Source: Platerodrilus igneus
Lineage: Eukaryota > Arthropoda > Insecta > Coleoptera > Lycidae
Assembly (NCBI GenBank): GCA_036346225.1
Contig: JARFIW010001178.1
Span: forward strand, 1,678,917 to 1,742,916
Reading direction: 5' to 3'
DNA length: 64,000 bases
Shown: one piece after another, positions 22,770 through 32,423 of the stretch
Layout: the number at the start of each line of letters is the position of its first letter
How positions within the stretch are numbered: position 1 is the first letter of the stretch
Position numbers and translations under genes: made by a program
Notes under the pieces: model-generated
The model's database searches: none
Seen by the model: the letters and a program-made list of their open reading frames with translations, nothing else
What the model was told of the DNA's origin: nothing

Positions 22770-22976
22770 GAGTAAGTCTTTTCCATCGTTACCTCTGAAG
22801 ATGTGTTCCAAAACCCTCATCGTTGTGTCCATACACTTCGTTATTATACCTGGATCCAACTCATTTCCACTCGCTATCCAAATCTCTGCCGCCACCTTTA
22901 GTATTTCTACCCGGATAATCTTCTCGACCAAGCTTAACCTTCCGTAACCGCTACACTTCACACATACTGGTTTCAA
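22770..22976 (-). CDS. unidentified exon-like open reading frame
   Basis: Minus strand, about 69 codons starting MKPVCVKCSGYGRLSLVEKI and reading on as IIRVEILKVAAEIWIASGNE and MRVLEHIFRGNDGKDLLQ. It then meets a possible donor, CTCCAA|GTAAAG, at about 22770. Its base composition is noticeably richer in G and C than the flanking DNA, and the protein is compositionally ordinary, unlike the poly-Ile/Tyr frames of AT-rich filler. I recognise no family. It could be a host exon, part of a transposon protein, or chance. No acceptor was confirmed upstream. Confidence 0.25.
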
Positions 22977-24145
22977 ACTTCTCGACTTGCTTCCCCAAGT
23001 ACCATCCTATCATTAGATCGTAGCGTGTAGTAATAGCACCTTTTATAAGCCAGCACCCACTTGTGCAAATCACACTTTTAATATATTACCGGTACGTTAC
23101 AGCGTTTTACACACTTTTAAATAGGATGGTGTATTATAAGCAAGAATCAGCACGTAATAGCAAGTAAGTAAGATATATCAGAAATATAAGAGAGAGCTTT
23201 AATACCTCTCCCAGTGTATTTATATGCTTTTGAACACCCTTCACAGACCCTCGTTCCAACGAAATGCTTATTTTTGATACCAATTCTTCAAATTTTGAAT
23301 GTAATGAACTTCTACGTCTGAAAATTACAAGTTTACCGTGCTTTTACATTGAAATTCGTTCAACAGCATCTAACCGACACGAGCTTCTAAAAACTTTAGC
23401 CTTCAACCAATTATATTGCTTTCCTCCATTTTTAATGTCCAACCCTTAGCTACCTTTCTTCGTTTCACCCATATTTACTGTCTCTTTTAGAATCCTACTT
23501 AAGCTACAGAAAATTGATATTTTGTAGTTGGCCTCCAAATCTACTGCGTATTTTAGACGAGTATTTTAACCAACGTTTTATTATACGTGTTCTTTGTCTG
23601 TTTTACATTATGGATATTTCATTTCACTTTGTCTTCAAAGCATTTGTTATTTTAACAGTTTGTCGTATCAACCGTTACAAACAATTCTACAGAATTTTGT
23701 GCCTACGTTTATTTCAGTTCTTTGAACTTGACATTTAACTATCAGGTGTTTTTTTGAAGTAAACTATCCGTTTAAAATTATAATTCCGAGTTTTAGCACT
23801 TCTTAGGATTCGTATACCGAACGTTTAGTTTAGTTAAATGGAAATATGCATTTAAATTATTGATTTTCTATACTCAAAAGCTCCGTTTCTTATCCGATGC
23901 GCTTGATTTAAAATATTAAAACAAATTATGCGTATCCTTGAGTTTTCATGTACTCTAAAGCTCCTACCCATTATGCAATTTTACATTCCAATTTAGAAAT
24001 ACAAAAATATCTTATTATCCTTTCGTTTTCACTATCTAAACTGATTAATTTGGCGCGTAGATAAATTGTTCCTATTTCCTATATACGCAGTCATTAAAAA
24101 TTTATTATCTAGACCTATATACCCTTTTAACCTATAATTTCCATG

Positions 24146-24148
<3 letters not shown>
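22977..24148. other. non-coding, nothing recognised
   Basis: Only short AT-rich frames. A 10-bp inverted pair (ACCATCCTAT at 23001, ATAGGATGGT at 23121) is too short to call an element. Confidence 0.5.

Positions 24149-24185
<37 letters not shown>
24149..24185. repeat. (TA)n microsatellite used as transposon target
   Basis: About 18 TA units. The long-TIR DNA transposon sits at its right edge. After the element's right end the sequence resumes TATATTGCTGTGA, which resembles the sequence after the TA run at 19787. Confidence 0.9.
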
Positions 24186-24191
<6 letters not shown>

Positions 24192-24645
24192 GCCCTAATT
24201 CTTACACGTTGTATGGGTAACTCTGTTATTTGTGACATTAGAGAAAAGGTTAAATAGGGAAAGTAGTGCAGTTTTTAATGCCGAGTTCAGCCATGAAGAG
24301 ATAATTAACATACAGGGTGTAGGAAAAGCGTTGTACCAAAATCACGAAATTTTGATCTTTTTTGTTTTGCTTCGTGGTTCATTGATTGTGATAAATACAG
24401 TAAAACGTTGTAGATATTTTTTACATTATTTTAAAAGGAGAATAAGATAAACTTATTTGTTTTTACATGGCTTTGGTCATGTTCGAGTAAATAAGTGAGG
24501 TTATGCTTTTTTAATTGGCAACCATAATTGGCGGTAGTTCTGATAGAAATGCATTTTTTTCTCTTTTCAGTGATACAGTGTACATGTTCAACATGAAAAT
24601 TTTTGAAAAAATTTTGTTTTTATGAAATACGAAACTTAAATAATA
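24186..24645 (+). repeat. left terminal inverted repeat arm
   Basis: Pairs with 25905-26361. It contains a 72-codon open frame (24232-24450) whose near-identical twin lies in the right arm. The frame is probably a by-product of the repeat rather than a gene. Confidence 0.85.
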
Positions 24646-24782
24646 TGTGAATATTTGAGCTGATTTTAAGAATCAAGTAGCCATATTACACATAACAATA
24701 GATTTCACTTGTTTGAATATCAAAATTTAGATAGTACTGTTATTTTGTGTTTATACGTACATTATTTTCTTCTAATAGTTAG

Positions 24783-25793
24783 AATGTCCTATACAAATGA
24801 AGAAAAAATGACATGCTCTTTGCTACTATTCGTCGAATCGTAACTCATGTGCAGCAGCAGATTTGTACTTTGAAAGATACATGGAACGTAAGCAACTACA
24901 CTGTCGGATATTTAGCAAACTTGAAAATAATCTTAAGGCATATGGTGCATTTACCAAACCTAAATTCTTACGAAAATATGAAGAAACTGTTGAAACGAAT
25001 GTGTTGACGTTTCTTAACTATGAACCAGAATCTTCTAGTGCCGAAATTGCAAACCTCTGTGCAACTTCTAAGGAGGTGTATTCTGAAAAGTCGGAAATAT
25101 CATCCCTATCACTATTCCGTTTCGAATACATTGTATCCAGTGGATAATCAAAGACGGATAACATTTTGTCATTGGTACCTTAATAAATGTGAAGAGGATT
25201 CATATTTTTGGAGAACCATTGTGTTTACTGACGAGACCAAATTTACAAATAACGAAATATTTAATCGGCATAACAAAGTATTTTATTCTCAAGAAAATCC
25301 TAAACTTGTGCGTGAATCCAGAGGTCAACATCAATTTGATATTAATTATTGGTGTGGAATATTTTGTGGAAAAATTATTGGACCTTTTTTTTATGACAAT
25401 TTGACTGCCGCAAATTACTTAAATTTCTTAAAACACCAACTGGAAGAATATTTCGATGAATTACTTCTTAACATCCATTACAGACTAAAGTATTTCCAAC
25501 ACGATGGTGCCCCTGCACACAGTGGTACATCAGTGAAGCAATATTTAACTGATCGTTTTGAGCACGTGATTGGTAACAAAATGGAAATTGATTGGCCTGC
25601 TCGTTCGCCACACCTTACGCCATTAGATTTTTATTTGTGGGGTGATTTAAAAAATAATGTGTATTCTATTACTCTTCAAATGCTTGAGGATTTAATAGCT
25701 AGAATCCAAACAGCAATTGCAAGCATTCATGCACGAACAATAGAAAAAGCACTTGGTAATGTTAAAAAACGATGTGAGCTGTGCCTTTAATAA
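24783..25793 (+). pseudogene. transposase of the long-TIR transposon (DD..D, 40-residue spacing)
   Basis: Starts MSYTNEEK at 24783. Two frame changes before 24900 and one near 25060 connect it to the long 3' frame ending TAA at 25790. The N-terminal part shows a helix-turn-helix-like region (YFERYMERKQLHCRIFSKLE). The DDE-fold catalytic core is intact in the last frame: IVFTDETKFTNNEIFN (first Asp), FQHDGAPAHSG (second Asp) and WPARSPHLTPLDFYLWGDLK (third Asp). I count 40 residues between the second and third Asp. The family is the mariner-like group often annotated in insects with a DUF4817 N-terminus. The same motif set is found in the relic at 29.9-31.0 kb (LFTDETTFTRNGIFN). Cut-and-paste transposition at TA is expected; the frameshifts suggest it is inactive. 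Confidence 0.85.
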
Positions 25794-25904
25794 AATGGTG
25801 GGCACTTTGAACACCTTATGAAGTGATATTATATTTAAAATTTTTATCATAATTTGTTTTTGATATTTTTGTTACGGCATGCCTAAGTATTTTATTATTT
25901 AATA

Positions 25905-26361
25905 TCAAGTTTCATATTTCATAAAAACAAAATTTTTTCAAAAATTGTTGTTGAACATGTACACTGTAGTACATCACTAGAAAGAGGGAAAAAAATGCCT
26001 TTCTATCAGAACTACCGCCAATTATGGTTTCTATTTAAAAAAACAACCTCACTTATTTACTTGAACATGACCAAAGCCATGTAAAAACAAATAAGTTTAT
26101 CTTATTCTCCTTTTAAAATAATGTAAAAAACATTTACAACGTTTTACTGTATCTATCACAATAAATGAACCACGAAGCAAAACAAAAAAGATCAAAATTT
26201 CGTTATTTTGGTATAACGCTTTTGCTACACCCTGTATGTTAATTATCTCTTCATGGCTGAACTCAGCATTAAAAACTGCACTACTTTCCCTATTTAACCT
26301 TTTCTCTAATGTCACAAATAACAGAGTTACCTATACCACGTGTAAGAAATAGGGCACCCTG
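25905..26361 (-). repeat. right terminal inverted repeat arm
   Basis: Inverse of 24186-24645. It carries the twin 72-codon frame at 26097-26315 (minus), with only a few amino-acid differences from the left-arm version. Confidence 0.85.
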
Positions 26362-26363
26362 TA

Positions 26364-26500
26364 TATATTGCTGTGACAGGCCACATGTTAGTAGCTACTA
26401 AAAGAGTGCTGTAACGAGGCCGCACTGAGAGCCACTGAAAGAGTGATATGAAAATGGTCTCGCGTTGGGAGCGTTACTGAAAGAGTTCTGTGAAAAGATA
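26364..26500. repeat. degenerate short repeats (ACTGAAAGAGTG type)
   Basis: Three loose copies of about 40 bp around (A)CTGAAAGAGTG, ending with GCGTTGGGAGCG. It begins TTGCTGTGACAGG, like the start of the repeat at 19788. Probably the flank into which the transposon inserted. Confidence 0.4.
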
Positions 26501-28233
26501 CTTCTTGTTTGTAAACTTGAAATTGTTCACTTACCTTTGTCTTTCACTTTGCCTGATTAGCTCAATGAAATTTGCGGAGTTTTTAAAATGAAATAAAACA
26601 GCAATATCACAAAGCATTTATACAATATGAAATATCGTCTTTCATACAAAAGTTTCTACAAGATCGTTTCTTTCAAACATAAAATAATTTCTAAGAAGTC
26701 TTTGTTACAAAAAAAAAAATTGTTCCTTACCTTATTTTACATTTACAGAATTAAACTTATTCTTTTGAGGATCGTTTACCTGGATATAAATTATTTCCAC
26801 GCTGGTTAGATTTGTTTTGGCCAGAAAATATCCTTGACATATAATCTATTAAAAGATCAGAGTATTTCGAATTCTGAACACAAACTCCTGGTAAAAAAAT
26901 TCCACACAAAAAAATTATTAGGACTATCTTAAGCTAGAGATACAAATACTCTAATATCAGTTACAAATAAATTTTAAAAAAATACTACTTGCAGAATCCA
27001 CAAAAACGCTCCTCGTAATTAAAATCTTTTTATTTTAAATTAATCTCCAAATCGGCTTACAAGTGTTTCCAAATTAAAATTCCTGATCCCAACAGCAATT
27101 ATCAAAGTACCTTTTGGGTTAAACCTTTTCAATTATTTAAAACATCTTGAAAAATAACTTTATATTGAAAATTTTTTGCCTTTTCTTCATAATTAATAAT
27201 TCCGTTTTTGTATGTAATTTGGGTTTAAAAACATCACTTCAATATTCATTGCAACCTCGCAACTATGCTTTACTGCATAGTTCTATAACGCAACACTTAG
27301 CGCTTTAAAATAAGATTTCTTGATCTACTTTAAGCATCGACTGCATCGGATCAAATTTAATGAACGAATTTCCCTCGAAACGATAAGCCCTCCTTTATAT
27401 ACAAATTGTCTATTTTCTAGAATTTTACCAGAATAATATCGAACATTATGATGTAAGGTGTCTCGGAATTACCAATTAGCATATAAAATTTTGACATTTT
27501 ATTACCTTATTTAATTTCAGCTACTCGTGACGCTCGCTTTTGTCCCTGTTTAACATATGCTAACATGCTATGATTGTTGCGTATTGCTTCTCTCCAATAG
27601 TGAATGCGAAGATCATAAATTATTTCTTATCAGTTGTTCCAGGGATTTTGCAGGTTTTTTCAATGTTCAAACTGCTTCTTGGAGTAAGAATGTTTATTTA
27701 ATGAGTTTATATGTAGTTTTAAATACCGATGACTCATTCTAGAAAGTTCTTTATGTAGAATCAATTGCTACAATCCACGAGTTAATTAATTTAAACTTTG
27801 CTTTTTAATGCAAACGGGTTTGCGTTTTATAGTAATTGCACGAAATTATTTATATTTATGCTAAATGCGTAAAGCTCATTCTATGCTATTTACAGTAAAT
27901 TTTATCAAAAATGTATAGATTTGCATTCGCGTCGAAATGCATTTTATGGCATCTTACAACCAATTACTGTTGCATATACGACTTATGCCACTTGCCATTT
28001 ATTTATAATATGCTTATATCATACAGGGTGATTATTTATACACGCGTAATCTGTGTTTTTGCATGATACATCAATGAATTAAATGTACGCTTGTATTATA
28101 CAGGGCGTAACCATGAATCTACTGAAAATTTTAATTTTCTGGATTCTATTATATTTTAGTGGGATTTCTTTTTAGAATTAGGGTTTCAATGACCTGTCGT
28201 GCCTCTTTATCACGTCAATATATATTAATTATG

Positions 28234-28238
<5 letters not shown>
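26501..28238. other. non-coding; two TACAGGG motifs at 28024 and 28103
   Basis: AT-rich with no coding signal. TACAGGGTGATTA (28024) and TATACAGGGCGTAACC (28103) look like ends of mariner-type elements, but no partner ends were found. Confidence 0.45.

Positions 28239-28292
<54 letters not shown>
28239..28292. repeat. (TA)n microsatellite
   Basis: About 27 uninterrupted TA units, the longest run in the window. Confidence 0.95.
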
Positions 28293-28296
<4 letters not shown>

Positions 28297-28927
28297 GATT
28301 GTTCTGTCACTTGTTTAATACAATTTTTTAAATAGTTTATATTTACATAAAACCCAATTAAAAAATATATATTTACATCATGTCCACAAGCACTTCTTAA
28401 AAGCAGCTCTTGACAAGTAAAGACCAAGAAAATAATGTAATGGTAGACAACATCAATAAATGACCAAAACCATCTACGTGACGAAAGCAGCTGCAAAGAG
28501 TTATGTAATAACAAATAACATCACACCTAAACAATGATGTAGTTTTAAATTTTTATACTGAAGATCTTATGGACAGTCAATGCTAATCTTATTTTATTAT
28601 TAATACCCAAACAATAAAAACCGCTGTCATTAGCATAAACCAAAGCAATAAAATTTATCAGATTGTTTCTACTCAAATTTTGTTTATCCCAGTGTGACTT
28701 GAAAACAATCACGTAACACATTTATATATCTAAAGTATACGTTACAATTAGCACTTGATTATACGAAATTTCTCACACAATGAAACCAAATGTAAACGAC
28801 ACTTTTTGCCTAATTTTTTTTAATGAAAAACCCTTAGAATGATAGCATAGTTCTAAATTAATTTTTACTCCTAAAAATTCATAATTTTTGTCCTGAAAAT
28901 TCTAACGACTTAAATATATAAAGCCAA
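28293..28927. other. non-coding, nothing recognised
   Basis: AT-rich sequence without a supported signal. Confidence 0.5.
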
Positions 28928-29195
28928 CTATGCGAGCTGAACTGGTGGGATTGATGTCTTAAGGTGCACTTTCCGACATCCTGTCTTCGTCCCTATAAAT
29001 TTTATGACACTTGAACCATCTTCAAGGGAATTCAGTAAAACAAACGGAGTTTCTACCATATAGTCGTCTAGATTGTACCATATGTTCGTCTTTTGTCTTC
29101 TGTTTTTAGATCTTGCACTTTTTCTTAGTGTTTTTTTAGTTCTGCTTCTTTGTTCCATTTCTTCCACTTCCCTTTCCTTTGGCTTGTTTTTGTAC
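28928..29195 (-). CDS. unidentified basic open reading frame, possible last exon
   Basis: Minus strand. After CTAACAG, a plausible branch/acceptor context near 29196, the frame runs about 88 codons to a stop at 28928. It is strongly basic at the start (EEMEQRSRTKKTLRKSARSK and NRRQKT) and ordinary at the end (NIWYNLDDYMVETPFVLLNS, then GCRKVHLKTSIPPVQLA). It has none of the low-complexity look of AT-rich filler frames. I recognise no domain. It could be the C-terminal exon of a host gene or a piece of an unrecognised element. Confidence 0.22.
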
Positions 29196-29914
29196 TGTTA
29201 GTTCTTATATTGACTTAATTACATTTTTCGATTCACTTCCTGTGGTATGAGCTTTCTTCTAGATCTTTCTTCTTTTCTTTGGAAACTACAACTTAGTCGA
29301 CTTTTCGGCCTAGTTAGTTATTTTTGTCTTCTGTTGTTCGTTTGACATGATTCTTTGTCTTTACTTAAAAGTGTATTTTCCCATTGTCTCATGTGTTTTA
29401 ATTTGTTGAATTTAAAGTAAACATGGCTCATATTGATGTCCAGTTTAGTGCAGTTTTTTTACTTGTCTGTGATTATTCTAAACTTCATCAATACGAAATA
29501 TAGAAGTTGTTGCATAATTTAAACATTAATTCGATAATGCAAAGTGGGCACTGATATTGGTGTTTCATTCCACAGCTGGCTAGCATTACAATAATTGTTG
29601 TGACACTCACTCGTTATTTAGATAATATATGCAATAGCATTCTTTCATGTTATCCAATACTGGAATTATTGAATCTATAAAATACACTATAATAAACTCG
29701 AGTATCATCAACGTAATGATTGTGTCTATATGTAATATACAGCACATTTCCAAATTTGTGGTAGAAATTTAAATGACATAATAAACATAGTAAATGTAAG
29801 ATAATGCACAAAAAATAATAATTGTTTAATGCTACAGACTAATCTTACCCTTCAACTAATACCATTTTTTATCCATTCTTGGCTCTAATTCATACACTCC
29901 GATAAACTGGCTGC
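29196..29914. other. non-coding or heavily decayed transposon sequence
   Basis: The part near 29700-29914 may be the decayed C-terminal half of the transposase relic that follows, but no catalytic motif survives. Confidence 0.4.
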
Positions 29915-30990
29915 TTATAACACCTGTCTATGTTTACTGCAAATTGCCGCTGGAAATATAATTGCCTTAATACATAGGGATTGTTAATAGTCCAATGGTG
30001 ATTATTGTGGTGGTTGAAGATACCAGGCAGCTCTGTGGCGTAGTGGTATGCGTGTGACTACTACGCCCAAGGTCCCGGGTTCGAATCCCGACACGGTTCG
30101 CTGGAAAAATGTTAGGCGAGCATTTTTTACAAAAATACACCCTCGTTCGGATGAGAGGTAAAATGGAGGTCCCGTGTGTGTGTGTGTGTGTGTGTGTTGT
30201 CACGCATGTTAAAGATCCCTACCTTGCTTGGAACAGCAAGGGTTTGGCAAAATTCTAAATTTTCCAGGTAAAAAAAACTCGCTTCCTGGCCAATGTAGTA
30301 CCTTCGGTTGGAACATTGGAAAAATCAAATGTAGGGGGATGTGAAGATGGTTAAGCAAGCTGTGGCTACTAAGATCCCCCAACACTTGGACATTTGTCGA
30401 ATTAGTAGTTTTCCAATAAATCCTAAAAAACTCGCTTCCTGACCAATGTAGTACCTTCGGGTGGAGCATTGGAAAAAAATCACATGTAAGGTTGAAGATA
30501 CCATTTCGTGTAAAAGTGGTTTCATCTGTAAATAGGATTTTAGTTGCCTAATTTGGGTTGGCTATGTTCTGTTGGAGTAACCGCTGACAAAACAAAGTCT
30601 GTTTTCAGAATCAGCATGTGGCAAAGCCTTTATTCAATTGTAATGAGAAGAATGTCGTGTTCTCCATATGCCCTTGTTCTAAACTTTTACTGACTACCAA
30701 CATCTCACATGCTGTCGTTGAATTTTCGTCACACAATTCTAAAATTAACTCTAGCAGTTAGGATTTGTGCTGGTCAGTTTCTACCATCTTTGTGATCTCA
30801 TGGTTGTAGTTGGCTGCTATCGAGAGCTTGTTGGATCAATACAACAAACTGTCCGCATGTCTGATGAAACCAATTAGAGAATCTTTCCACGCACCTCCTA
30901 GATGCCAATTAGGAATTTTGCTGTGCTTTTCCGTAAATAAGTAGCATGTTCACCATTTCCACACAAACGTGCAGTCATAAGTTCTCGATA
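29915..30990 (-). pseudogene. mariner-type transposase relic split by a SINE
   Basis: Minus strand. From 30981 a decayed N-terminal region (MTARLCGNGEHATYLR) leads through stops and frame changes to ILFTDETTFTRNGIFN (about 30538-30490), which carries the first catalytic Asp. The SINE at 30026-30489 interrupts exactly there. Past it the duplicated NGIFN codons continue in frame as HHNNHHWTINNPYVLRQLYF and QRQFAVNI (30025-29925). This order, TDE-F...NGIFN-HN-H-W...NP......FQ-QF-VN, is the same as in the insect DUF4817-type transposases and the element at 24.2 kb. The second and third catalytic Asp are not found. Confidence 0.75.
30026..30489 (+). mobile_element. tRNA-derived SINE, copy 1
   Basis: The 5' part is tRNA-like with RNA polymerase III promoter boxes: A box TGGCGTAGTGG (30036-30046) and B box GGTTCGAATCC (30078-30088). 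The body includes a (GT)n run (about 30174-30197) and a 3' segment AACTCGCTTCCTGGCCAATG that occurs twice (about 30270 and 30428), so this copy has an internal 3' duplication. It is flanked by a perfect 14-bp target duplication, GGTTGAAGATACCA, at 30012-30025 and 30490-30503, and lies inside a transposase gene. It depends on a LINE for movement. Confidence 0.88.
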
Positions 30991-31497
30991 TGCAAAAATA
31001 AAGGTTACAATAATGTCTAGGTTAAAAGAACGAGTCCAAATTCACCCTAAGAACTAAAGTTAAGAACTACTTTTAATATCGCTAAGATGAATAAATTCAA
31101 CTAAGCAACACAGACATTATTTCGCATATCACAAGACATATGTAATCTAATCTCTGCACAATAACAACTACAGATACACGTTTTTCCGTTTAATACAGTA
31201 GGGGGCTAGAGGAAACTGAATGCGAGACCCAGTCTTGACCTACATCAATTAAAAATTCCTGTCTACGTTTGGAATTTATTCTTGTAGTTCTTAAACAAGG
31301 TGTATATGAATTTTAAATATTATGTATTTTAGTTTGTAATCCTTTTTTTTCTAAATCTTTCAAATTTGTAATACATATATTAATAATTGTGCAACCGCCA
31401 TTTAAGTTTCTACTCCAAACATGGTAATACACTATTTTAATATTCTTCCATGCAGTCTACAAGGATTTAAAGGACCAGAAATTGTTTTCAATCAAGT
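30991..31497. other. non-coding, nothing recognised
   Basis: AT-rich sequence between the transposase relic and the second SINE. Confidence 0.5.
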
Positions 31498-31512
31498 TGT
31501 ATGATATGGAGG

Positions 31513-31807
31513 CGGCTCCGTGGCATAGTGGTATGTGTGTGACTACTACACCCAAGGTCCCGGGTTTGAATCCCGACACGGTCTGCTGGAAAAATATTAG
31601 GCGAGCATTTTTCACAAAAATACAGTCTCGTTCAGATGAGAGGTAAAGTGACGGTCCTGTGTGTGAGTGTTGTCACTCACGTTAAAGATTCCTACCTTGC
31701 TTGGAACAGCAAGGGTTCGGCAAAATTTCAAATTTTTCAGGTAAAAGAAACTCGCTTCCTGGCCAATGTAGTACCTTCGGGTGGAGCATTGGAAAATCAC
31801 ATGTAAG
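31513..31807 (+). mobile_element. tRNA-derived SINE, copy 2
   Basis: Same family as the copy at 30026. A box TGGCATAGTGG (31521-31531), B box GGTTTGAATCC (31563-31573), and the tail AACTCGCTTCCTGGCCAATG...CACATGTAAG present once. A 15-bp target duplication TGTATGATATGGAGG flanks it at 31498-31512 and 31808-31822. The single tail shows that the doubled tail of copy 1 is not a family feature. Confidence 0.88.
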
Positions 31808-31822
31808 TGTATGATATGGAGG

Positions 31823-32423
31823 TATATTAAATCTGCCGGAGTTTCTGAAGTTAAAGGACATGCATGTTTTTCTTTGCAGTATTAGGTAATACGAGCAACT
31901 TGATTGTTTATATTGTAGAATTTTATACCTAAATAGTTTAAAATAGAAATATTATTAATAAATTAAAAGAAAGCACAATATGCTGAATAGTTAGACAGTA
32001 ATATGGATTAGAGCAGAAGGTAAGATTGGTATAGGAAGGTAAATGCTCAAATATATAGATTAGATCAAAAAAGATGTAGATAGTTATAGGGCATTAGAAG
32101 TGCTTGCAAAGGATAGTAAATAGTGAAGAATTGCTTCGAACCAATCTCGAAATTCAGGATACGAAACAGAGAAAGGCAGTCCAAATGAAACATTTGATAT
32201 TGTTATGTATTTATTTGTCTATCACATGTTGTTTGTTTAAAATTTTTGAAAATAGCAGATCTATTTTAAGGTAAACAATTCGTATTTGTTCAATTTTCTG
32301 GTTTTCAAAATTGATATTTTGTTTGTTAATGGCATATCGTATTTTGAGCTTTGGGTGATTGTAAGACGTCCTCTATAGTTTTGAAGATTGATCTGTAATC
32401 AGTATTTTGCTGTAGTTCATAAT
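31823..32423. other. non-coding, nothing recognised
   Basis: AT-rich, no supported signal, ending at the LINE tail. Confidence 0.5.

Larger units (their letters stand above)
24186..26361 (+). mobile_element. IS630/Tc1/mariner-type DNA transposon with about 460-bp terminal inverted repeats
   Basis: The left end (T/C)AGGGTGCCCTA...TCTTACACG at 24186 is matched in inverse at 26361, with TA on both sides (24184-24185 and 26362-26363) as target duplication. The inverted repeats continue for about 460 bp (24186-24645 and 25905-26361) with few mismatches. Each repeats the end-like motif TACAGGGTGTAG internally. Between them lies one transposase gene on the plus strand, broken by frameshifts. Total length is 2176 bp. 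The high arm similarity argues for a fairly recent insertion, while the transposase frameshifts argue against present autonomy. Such long arms are unusual for this superfamily, whose TIRs are usually tens of bases. Confidence 0.88.

Noticed and set aside
23001..23130. 10-bp inverted pair as a MITE
   Set aside because: Too short and without a target duplication or a second copy.
24232..24450. 72-codon ORF as a gene
   Set aside because: It lies wholly in the inverted-repeat arm and is mirrored at 26097-26315. Its conservation follows from arm identity; no domain is seen.
30026..30100. Possible tRNA gene (A and B boxes)
   Set aside because: The tRNA-like part continues into a shared body and tail, recurs at 31513, and has target duplications. 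It is a SINE.
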